This document shows positions 56,966 to 64,000 of a DNA stretch of 64,000 bases, piece by piece. The notes beneath the pieces are model-generated. The model was not told the origin of the DNA, made no database searches, and saw only the letters and a list, made by a program, of their open reading frames with translations. Both the position numbers and the translations under genes were made by a program. How positions within the stretch are numbered: position 1 is the first letter of the stretch; the number at the start of each line of letters is the position of its first letter. Source of the DNA: Muricea muricata (Eukaryota > Cnidaria > Anthozoa > Malacalcyonacea > Plexauridae); the NCBI GenBank assembly GCA_963855995.1, contig OY979717.1:6381428-6445427 (forward strand). Direction: 5' to 3'.

Positions 56966-57382
56966 CTGGGAAGAAATTCATATTTTAATTAATTTATTTG
57001 GAATCACTTTCATTATCCAATGCTTCCGCCACAGATATAAGACCGTATTATTTATCCGCGATTTTTCTGTAGGACTGATGCGAAATCAGGTACTTTATAA
57101 CGGGAACGTACTGAAAAATTGATTGTGGGACAGTTCAGTTTCTTAATGACCTCGTCATTCGTTATCGATGTTCTCTAATTTTCGTTCGACGTACGACAAA
57201 TGCCACTGCCACTAATTTAAGACTTTCTTTATTCACTTTACATTAACATGTGGTACACTTGTTGTAATACAATTGTTTTGTTTGAAAAAGTGAGCTTTTT
57301 CCTCATTTCGACCATCTCAGTTCTAGCAAAGAGACAATACCCAAATTTGTCTGAAAGCGCAATTATCTTCATTCCTATTTAC
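56966..57382. other. Intron inside VWD1, nothing recognised
   Basis: No repeat or coding evidence was found. Confidence 0.5.
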
Positions 57383-57594
57383 CTTTATCTCATGTCCACC
57401 AAGATACAGTTCTATACCACGGCTACATTTCATATCTTCAGGGCAGTTAGGATCATTCGTTACATGTACCGAGAACATATCATCAACACAGTCAGCGACC
57501 AGTTTGTATGTACAACGTCCAGGGAAGTAGAAATATTTGCCGTCGAATGTTTTGTAATGATGTTGACCCCACGTGTAGCACAAGTCAGGTTCAC
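57383..57594 (-). CDS. VWD domain 1, N-terminal half (exon 8)
   Basis: The exon is 212 nt, phase 1 in and phase 0 out (acceptor CCTGCAG, donor AAAG|GTAAAT). It encodes the start of a von Willebrand type D domain: CYTWGQHHYKTFDGKYF, then CTYKLVADC, and CPEDMKCSRGIELYLGGH. The family motif is GDPHYxTFDG. Here the GDPH part is replaced by GQHH while TFDG is kept. This is the usual place for calcium-coordinating residues, so calcium binding in this first VWD may be altered (inference). Confidence 0.9.
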
Positions 57595-58180
57595 CTGCAG
57601 GACAAAGAAACAGGTCAAAAAATTGCTACCAACAAGATATGTTTTAACGACATACATCTTAAGAAAGTACCGGAATAGCTCATGCGAAACCTAGGATTTT
57701 GCTTCAGTGACAAACTCATGCAACATTTTGAGCTTCCTGGAACATGCTTTTTGTATTGCAAATATGACAATGTTCCCCGAAGATACTGTGCTTTGGGGGT
57801 TGTTTGAGAAAAATGCATGGTAAAATGCATGGCTGAAACGCTGTTTACCAGATATTGTCCAAACCAACTGTCTCTTGGACATGAACGAGAAGTCATTTTC
57901 TTCATTCGATATCACAGCTGCAAATAACGGAAATTAAAAAAATTAGCACTGAACAGAGATGAATTTTTGGAAAGATTGATTGTTAAGTTCCATTGTAGCT
58001 ACAACAATTAGTCCATATATGGGCTAATTTCTGTAATGTCTCAAGCACTTCCATACGGAGACAGTGAAACTGGTATCAAATGAAAGCTTATTATTGTCTG
58101 TAAGTACCTTGCATGTTTGCATGATGTTGAATACCAAATTAAAATATCATTTTGGGGAGACACCACGTAAGTTTATCATC

Positions 58181-58260
58181 GCAAAGCTTTCGGTCCGTAA
58201 GCTCGGATGTTCATCTTTGCTTAATTACGAAAATCCGAGCTTACGGATCGAAAGCTTTGC
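58181..58260. repeat. 28 bp arm hairpin in the 2.1 kb intron
   Basis: gcaaagctttcggtccgtaa at 58181 continues to 58208 and is inverted at 58233-58260 with one mismatch. The spacer is 24 bases. It is possibly a small foldback remnant. Confidence 0.75.
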
Positions 58261-58422
58261 AAAACAGACCAGACTTGTTGGGAGAGCAAGCATCCGGAAT
58301 AACAACACCATTTTGTTGTTTTGTGATCTGATAATCGGCTAGGGATGTTTCTAATTCTTACACTTTAGAGTATGATAAACCGTGACCAAACCGGTTGAGA
58401 ATGGTTATCAATTCAATACAGC

Positions 58423-58572
58423 CAGGGTTGCCAGATCACTGCATTTTTGAGGCCAAATCTTCAACAATGCTCTTTGTTTTTCTTTGTACTTGGCTTTTGT
58501 TTTCTTTTCTTTGTTTACTTGACTACACTAATGACGATTTGGCCTTAAAAATACAGTGATCTGGCAACCCTG
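58423..58572. mobile_element. 150 bp hAT-like MITE with perfect 8 bp target duplication
   Basis: The terminal inverted repeats are cagggttgccagatcactg (58423-58441) and its exact complement (58554-58572). They are extended by an imperfect ggccaaat/atttggcc pairing. Perfect aatacagc copies at 58415-58422 and 58573-58580 form the target duplication. It has no coding capacity. Confidence 0.93.
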
Positions 58573-59742
58573 AATACAGCCTATCAGACCTTTTTACTGT
58601 CATAGGCAGGACAATATGCTTTGAGGTTTAAACGCGGCCACGACTCTGACAATGTATCAAATCTTGTGAAAGAGAAACTATTAGGCAATGAATATCTGGT
58701 GAGATATCAGCGATTCTTTCTTCAGAGTACTCTTACTGTGGGGATAATATCCAAGCCATCATATTGTATACCAGATGACGCTTTCCTCAGAAAAATCAAG
58801 GCTTTGTTCTGCTTTCGCCACATTCTTGTCAGTATACTCTTGACAGCAACGTCGATGATAAGTTACCCTTGGTCCCTCATTCCATGCTTCTCTCATCGAG
58901 TTTCACTAGAGTTCTTTCTACAATTAGCACATGACTGAAAGGTCCCCCAAGCTTTTCTCTGTAAAAGCTTTCAATTTGCTATCAGAACTTTTAAGAACAT
59001 GGCGAAGGCATTTATCCTAGTTAAGCTGCTGTGCTACAGAATGTTTTCTTGAAGTAATTTCAGTCATACTGACTCAAAATATCTCTAAAATGTAATTTAT
59101 GTTTTTTCTGCATCATTAACAGGATTTTTTGAAATTATTCGATTTGAAAACAACCCGAATGAAATACTTTTCTATCTATATTCCCCTCGGTTCGTTTTAA
59201 TTACCTACAAACTAAAGCATACTTCCATTGCCTTGTGGGATGTTTATCACGGTTCATAAAATCCGTTTTTGCGTCTCCCAACATAATTTTTAACATAAAA
59301 TTTTGATTCATTATTTTATAACCATCTTTGGTTACCATTAATATTTGAAATTCTTCAGCTACATAATTTTTGAATTTTTTAATCCAATCCAAAGATTTAA
59401 TCATTGATGAGATCTTAACATTCTAAACTTGCAGTTTTATCAATAAAAAATAGAACCTGTTTCCATTGAAACATTAAATCACCCTATGTATAATATTTGT
59501 TTGCTGGTCATACACAACCAAGGAACTTTTGTGATAGAATTTGCAGATATTGAAGTTATACCCACAATATTAATTCATCATATGCGGAGAGTATCTTAAT
59601 ATGCATGAGAAAAATCCCCCCTGGATGTTCTGAGCAAACGTGGCCCAGTTGAAAGTATTCATTGCAGTATAGGAAGTTTGAACTTGTCAAAAAAGGAACA
59701 ACATACTCCGAAAAATATACAGTCACTTCAGTTTGTACTCAC
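58573..59742. other. Intron remainder between VWD1 and EGF 5, nothing recognised
   Basis: Open frames on both strands (for example 58621-58938 plus, 59201-59404 minus) show no recognisable domain or splice support. Confidence 0.5.
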
Positions 59743-59838
59743 CAATTTCACAGTTTTTCCCTGAATAACCAAGAGCGCAAAGACAAGTATCTGGAGCTAC
59801 GCAGGTACCACCCATTTGACATCCACCTTCACAAACAG
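59743..59838 (-). CDS. EGF-like domain 5 (exon 7)
   Basis: This is a 96 nt phase 1-1 exon, acceptor TTTATTTCAG and donor ATTG|GTGAGT. It encodes AVCEGGCQMGGTC, then TCLCALGYSGKNC. It is the last EGF before the VWD region. The next supported exon, 2.1 kb away, is also phase 1 at its start, so the join is in frame without another exon. Confidence 0.9.
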
Positions 59839-60234
59839 CTGAAATAAAAATTCAAAAATGGAAATAAACTGATATGATGACGATGACGATCACGATGGTA
59901 CACCATTTTAAAACTATACCGACCGAGTCACAACAGTGACAAAAAGCAGGTCAGACACAAAATCTTTTTCTACTCACAAGAAAATATGAAATTGACATTA
60001 AAAATTGTTTTTTGTTTCAAATTTATACGAATTTCCAGTAATTTTTTTCTGTACATCAACAGTTCGTCTACCCAAAATATTTGCGATTCAGTGAAGGCAC
60101 AATTATTTCGTAACAGTGTTAAACGTCAAATCTAAGCATGGTACATTATTTAGCACAAGGGTGCGGTGTCTATTTTTTAAATGCGGCTTCGTAGTTTTCA
60201 AATTCCAGGAAGTGAATGTATGAATTATACTAAC
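59839..60234. other. Intron between EGF 4 and EGF 5, nothing recognised
   Basis: This is AT-rich sequence with no repeat or coding signal. Confidence 0.5.
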
Positions 60235-60327
60235 GTTCTTCGCAAGTAAGTCCACTCCAACCAAGTTTACAATAACAAGATCCAGCAACGCATATTCCAT
60301 CGTTTTTACACGACTCTGCACAATTTT
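60235..60327 (-). CDS. EGF-like domain 4 (exon 6)
   Basis: This is a 93 nt phase 1-1 exon, acceptor TATTAG and donor GAAC|GTTAGT. It encodes ENCAESCKNDGIC, then SCYCKLGWSGLTC. The Cys spacing is the same as in the other EGF modules of this gene. Confidence 0.88.
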
Positions 60328-60551
60328 CTAATAACACATGTACAAATTATAAGTAAGGAAGATCTTGCAATACCAGTCAATGTTGAGTAATGTTATTCTG
60401 ATATAGTACCCACGCTCTCTTCTCTACTTGAGGGAGGAAAAGGCTCTGGTGAATGCTGGTCATGTGTCTCGTACAAATCCTTCGGTAACTAGTGATGGAT
60501 ATCTCAGTGGCTCCCAAAATTTGGGAACCACGTAACCAGTATTTACAAGGG

Positions 60552-61068
60552 TCTCTTTAAGCATAGACAATCAACAGAATGGACTGGAAACGCAAGCTAA
60601 AGTATCAATGTTGCTGACGCGACATCCGTGATACGGCCTTATATGCTATACTTTGGAACCCTGTAACTTCACTTTAAATGTACTTCAGGACTTTCTATTT
60701 ACATATTTTAAACAAGAACGGCAATCTCTATGGAACTATCGACTTTTAAAATTCTTTATGGATATAACAAAGCTAAAACCCAACGCTGAATGTTTGCATT
60801 CTTTTTGACTACAGAAATGTCGCCATTGTTGTTGTTGAAAAAGGTTTACAGAAACATTAAATGGTGATTTTCCGCCTCGTTTATCTCTCTGAAAAGTTTT
60901 AAAAGTCCATTCACATTTCTGTTCTTGTTTAAAATATGTAAACACGAAGTCCTGAAATGTATTTAAAGTGAAGTTACAGGGCTCCAAAGTAAAGCGTATC
61001 ACGGATGTCGCGTAAACTTTAGCTTGCGTTTCCAGTCCATTCCTTAGATTGTCTATGCTTTAAGCGAG
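60552..61068. mobile_element. About 517 bp foldback element with long inverted arms
   Basis: The left arm (about 60552-60722, including atggactggaaacgcaagct and gacatccgtgatacg) is an imperfect inverted copy of the right arm (about 60910-61068, including agcttgcgtttccagtccat). The roughly 190 bp spacer has no coding signal. Ends and target duplication are not resolved. Confidence 0.78.
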
Positions 61069-61264
61069 GAGCGTAAAGAAGAGAACCTCCCACTCATGAA
61101 CACAAAAAGTGACGACTTTTTGAAGAAAATTTCCTGCAATTGCGAACACTTAACAATTGTATAGCTATTTTGAGAGTTCCTAATTTATGATATTAATATG
61201 TTTTAACCGTTTTGCAGCCAGTCGTTTCAGTAAGTTAGCCGCAGAACTGGATTTAAGTCTTTAC

Positions 61265-61360
61265 CTGTTTGACATTTATCTCCAGTGAAACCGCTGACAC
61301 AAGTACAAGCGTTTGGAGCCGAACAAGTTCCACCATTTTGACATTGTTCCTCACATATTG
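61265..61360 (-). CDS. EGF-like domain 3 (exon 5)
   Basis: This is a 96 nt phase 1-1 exon with acceptor TATTTCCAG and donor ACAG|GTAAAG. It encodes AICEEQCQNGGTC, then ACTCVSGFTGDKC. The QNGGTC core and GFTGDKC end are diagnostic for EGF. It shares its last residues (CQT) with EGF 2, suggesting local module duplication. Confidence 0.9.
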
Positions 61361-61586
61361 CTGGAAATAGAAACGAAGGCGATCAACATTGTTAAATATT
61401 TACACGGGCTCTTTAACACAGCACAAATACATTCTTTCCCACACCGACATAGACGGCACCAAATCCTAGCCAATCCTGACAGTTTAGAGACAGTAATTAA
61501 CAACAGACTGTTTTCGACAACAGACTGTTTTAGTAAAGCTTGTCGTTTTTAATGGGGTTAGAATGAAGTTCTTACTGCGGTCATAC

Positions 61587-61679
61587 CTGTTTGACAAGTT
61601 GGACCAGTCCATCCTTCAGCACAGAAACATACATCGGGTTTGATACACTTTCCGTTTGCGCATGCGAATTGACACACAG
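61587..61679 (-). CDS. EGF-like domain 2 (exon 4)
   Basis: This is a 93 nt phase 1-1 exon (acceptor CACTTCAG, donor ACAG|GTATGA). It encodes AVCQFACANGKC, then VCFCAEGWTGPTC. The six cysteines and the GWTGPTC end are classic EGF features. It is one residue shorter than EGF 3 and 5. Its position between EGF exons of the same phase supports the model. Confidence 0.9.
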
Positions 61680-62009
61680 CTGAAGTGGAAGACGCAACGA
61701 GAACTGAATTTTTTGACGATGTATTATAATTTGAAGGAGGTCGCATAATTTTAGATCATTTCAATATTCCTAGCAAATCAGTTATGTTCGTTGTTACAGA
61801 CAGACATCACTCGTGAGAACAATCAGAGTGAACTTCGCGATTTGATTAGCTCCCAATCGGCCTCATATGCCAAGTGTCGCAATAAAAACTGGCTTTCTGA
61901 TTATGTATATAGACGCATTGCGCTACCTCAATGCCGTAAAAAACAATTTTTTAAACTATAATGAAGAGAATGGACATACACGAAATTTAATGAGAAAATG
62001 TCAGTCTAC
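61680..62009. other. Intron between EGF 1 and EGF 2, nothing recognised
   Basis: No repeat or coding signal was found. Confidence 0.5.
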
Positions 62010-62102
62010 CTTCGGAGCACGTTGTTCCTGTATATCCATCGGGACAAAAACATTTTTCATTTCTACAAACTCCACCATTATCACAAGCTGGATCACAATC
62101 TC
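62010..62102 (-). CDS. EGF-like domain 1 (exon 3)
   Basis: This is a 93 nt symmetric phase 1-1 exon encoding one EGF-like repeat, with cysteines in DCDPACDNGGVC followed by CFCPDGYTGTTC. The acceptor is TTCAAG and the donor GAAG|GTAGAC. The domain is short (about 31 residues) and of the tenascin/Delta-like kind, with a short loop before the last Cys pair. No calcium-binding D/N-x-D/N-E signature is visible. One domain per symmetric exon is typical of shuffled EGF modules. Confidence 0.9.
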
Positions 62103-62604
62103 CTTGAATGTTGGAAACACAAAGATTATCATTACGATGGACTCATTATAACTTGCCATCACACGGTTTTTTATCACTACAAATGAGATTCATTTGCGCT
62201 CCTCCATGTTTCATACAGTGCACTGCAATTCAATCTTCACCACTGGCATTACGTAAGAACTTCAAAGGTCTACTCTTATTTATTCGACAAAGAATTCAAA
62301 ATCTCCTGCAGATAATTGAATTCCTAAAGTTATTACAAGAGCATGTATTTTTTGAGACATGTTAAGATAGTCAATTTGCTTTCATGATACATAAATTCAG
62401 AAGAAATATGTATATGGCTTTAATAAAGGATCGCAGTAATTGGCACGAGTTGTGGCGGAGACCCCGCCAGTTCTAAATTAGATAACTAATGCTCAATTGT
62501 ATGTTTATATTGTGTGTATTTCTTTACATTGAATAGTATATACTGTATATTGTACAATCTACTAAAATTGGAAAAGCAACAAGAGAATTGTAATGCTAAC
62601 TCAC
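62103..62604. other. Intron between EMI and EGF 1, nothing recognised
   Basis: Short plus-strand frames show no motif support. Confidence 0.5.
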
Positions 62605-62702
62605 GTTTCGTACAGTCGACTCCAGTCCACCCACTGCAACACTTCGATCTAACTACGTATGTTCTTTTAAACACTTCCCGTTTCTTCGTTACAAGAATTG
62701 AC
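62605..62702 (-). CDS. EMI domain, C-terminal part (exon 2)
   Basis: The exon is 98 nt, between acceptor CATATCAG and donor AAAC|GTGAGT, phase 2 in and phase 1 out. It encodes a basic stretch, then RTYVVRSKCCSGWTGVDC, close to the C-terminal EMI signature (CCPGWxGxxC). Joined to the preceding exon it gives a complete EMI domain, with an Arg codon restored across the splice (CG|G). The phase-1 exit fits the EGF exons that follow, which are all 1-1. Confidence 0.85.
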
Positions 62703-63098
62703 CTGATATGTAAAAAATATTTTTTAGTAAAATAAAAGGCAGGCAGTTAGGACAATTGAACACATGGTATACTTTTAATAGCAGAGATAAAGTCTCCTCA
62801 GATGCTACATGGGACCAGTTTTTGCGTTCTTCCCAAACGCGTTCATTTTAGGCTAATCTGGAGTAATGTCGTATGAAGATCTCTTATGTACAGCCTATCA
62901 TATCAGTATATGCTTTATCTTTTCGTATCAACAACCTTAACATAGTTATACCTGTTTTCTTTACAAAACGTTTAAAATTGCCAAGTTAATTCTATAAAAA
63001 GTGATGTACGATTGTTGCTTAGTCGATCAGATTAAGCAGTTACTGCTCAGTTTAATTTACTGGTTGCGAATGTAACAGGGTTACTACCGAGGACATAC
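62703..63098. other. Intron inside the EMI domain, nothing recognised
   Basis: No repeat or coding signal was found. Confidence 0.5.
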
Positions 63099-63308
63099 CG
63101 AGTAAAACGACATTGATTGGTGCCATCACTGAGCGGTATTCCATCAGGTTCATTTCCACATAATGCAACAAACGTTTTAACTTCAGTAATGTTGTATGAT
63201 TCAGGAACGCGGCGTACGTACGGTTCTTGGTAGAAACAAATTCTACCATCAGATTCTGAAAAATTGACGTATCTGGTTTCTCTGTCAAGTTGGTCTAATT
63301 CTTTGTAG
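63099..63308 (-). CDS. EMI domain, first part (exon 1 of the visible gene)
   Basis: The exon is 210 nt, phase 2 in and phase 2 out. It is bounded by a pyrimidine-rich acceptor ending CTATTAG and the donor CG|GTATGT. It encodes about 70 residues, with the Cys-containing motif GRICFYQEP followed by VALCGNEPDG and NQCRFTR. This matches the Cys spacing of the N-terminal half of EMI domains, a small Cys-rich module near the N-terminus of emilins, multimerins and SCO-spondin. The frame continues correctly into the next exon, which carries the diagnostic CCSGW. Upstream of the acceptor the same frame has no ATG before a stop, so the start codon and signal peptide must lie on an earlier exon that I cannot find in the remaining 690 bases. 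Confidence 0.82.
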
Positions 63309-64000
63309 CTAATAGAAAAAAAGGAAATTAAAACAACTAAACAGATGAACAAGAGATAAATGAAATGAAATGAGGTAAATTATGTTATAAAAATTGTGTA
63401 TTAACATGAAAGCTGTAGGACTGCTGTACAATCTAGTTTTTTGCACAATAATGCGCGCGTCTGCCACTTCACAATGTTTGGACGCATAATTCGGCAATTC
63501 TGGCTTTGCTAATTTTAACTGAAGTCTAACAGTCTATGCGTATTACACAAGACTTATGCATTGCGAACAGGTATTTCTGATAGCTTTGGTCCATAAATGC
63601 TTACAAGAAATCCGGCCATTCGTTTGATGTTTATTGTTTATTGAAAATTCAACATTGCATTTGGGTGTTGCCACCACTATGCGAAACCTGCTCGAAATAT
63701 TTCTTCTTTGTAATATCCGGCTAAAATTTAGAATAAGTTAAGTCCCAATTCACTGAACCTTGTAATTCCATAGCGATAACTATAAGCTAGTTGGTCAATC
63801 GCTAAATCTTATTACAAACTATACCCGTGCAGGCCTTTACCACGCACTTCTAATATAGTTTTCTGATGGGAAAACAATACAAAGTGAACGTTAACAAGTC
63901 CATATCACACCAAATAAGAAACTAAACTTAAGCCTAAGTAGTTTTATCAGCAAAGGCGAACACGAAAAGCCTTTGAAAAACCTTCTAAAATATTTGTTTG
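63309..64000. other. Upstream intron, first coding exon not found
   Basis: I looked for an ATG-led signal-peptide exon with a phase-2 donor on the minus strand and found none. A hydrophobic run directly before the exon 1 acceptor lacks an in-frame ATG and is followed at once by the splice acceptor, so it is not a credible start. Confidence 0.5.

Larger units (their letters stand above)
339..63308 (-). other. Giant secreted mucin / SCO-spondin-like gene, 27 exons, partial at both ends
   Basis: I joined 27 exons by GT-AG splice sites and matching phase. The total is 47,923 nt of coding sequence, which is one leftover base plus 15,974 codons, so the frame is continuous. Protein order: EMI, 5 EGF, VWD1-C8-TIL, VWD2-C8-TIL, TIL, VWD3-C8-TIL, mucin repeats of about 14,000 residues, TIL-VWC-LDLa, F5/8C, LDLa (5), VWC. 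VWD-C8-TIL assemblies with CGLC motifs are typical of gel-forming mucins, VWF, otogelin and SCO-spondin, which multimerise through disulfides. EMI, LDLa and F5/8C together point to SCO-spondin-type proteins. The likely role is a secreted structural or mucus glycoprotein in the extracellular matrix. The first visible exon starts in phase 2 with no initiator ATG or signal peptide, and the last visible exon ends in a splice donor, so both ends lie outside. Two in-frame TGA codons interrupt the mucin exon. The architecture is seen in the sequence; the function is inferred from the families. Confidence 0.9.

Noticed and set aside
58621-58938. Plus-strand 105-codon open frame in the intron
   Set aside because: It has no family motif, no splice or promoter support, and length compatible with chance in this sequence.
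63047-63352. Hydrophobic stretch before exon 1 as a signal peptide
   Set aside because: There is no in-frame ATG, and the hydrophobic codons are the polypyrimidine tract of the splice acceptor.

Overview
This window is almost entirely one very large animal gene, read on the minus strand. Both its 5' and 3' ends lie outside the window. The DNA is AT-rich outside the repeats, with many short phase-matched exons, GT-AG introns and small inverted-repeat transposons (MITEs) in the introns. That points to a metazoan nuclear genome. The domain set (EMI, VWD-C8-TIL, LDLa, discoidin) and the style of the foldback repeats fit an early-branching invertebrate such as a cnidarian, but the species is an inference only.

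I reconstructed 27 coding exons by hand from splice sites and reading phase. The phase is continuous from the first exon to the last. In protein order they encode: an EMI domain (63308-62605); five EGF-like domains, one per exon (62102-59743); three von Willebrand D assemblies (VWD-C8-TIL) between 57594 and 46777, each with the CGLC motif, plus an extra TIL between assemblies 2 and 3; a Thr/Ala/Lys-rich mucin-type domain encoded by a single exon of about 41.9 kb (46330-4446, about 13,960 codons); and a C-terminal Cys-rich tail (3355-339) with TIL, VWC-like, LDLa, F5/8C (discoidin), five more LDLa, and VWC domains. The frame spans about 15,970 codons in the window. The layout resembles SCO-spondin (EMI, three VWD assemblies, LDLa, F5/8C, VWC), but a giant mucin domain replaces the usual middle and no thrombospondin repeats are visible.

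The mucin exon is a minisatellite. Its basic unit is 33 bp (11 residues of the type ATGVTTKATTA), with a shorter 24 bp variant. Units are organised into about 903 bp higher-order units (A/B types alternating) and larger nested duplications with spacings of 2067, 3549, 4398 and about 20,514 bp. All of these spacings are multiples of three. Two in-frame TGA codons (14760-14762 and 12693-12695) lie exactly one 2067 bp unit apart. They appear to be one GGA-to-TGA change copied by tandem duplication. If real, they would remove the C-terminal tail.

The introns carry at least eight foldback or MITE-like elements, several with target-site duplications. No rRNA, tRNA, CRISPR or second protein gene was identified. 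The long open frames on the plus strand opposite the mucin exon are antisense shadows of the repeat.
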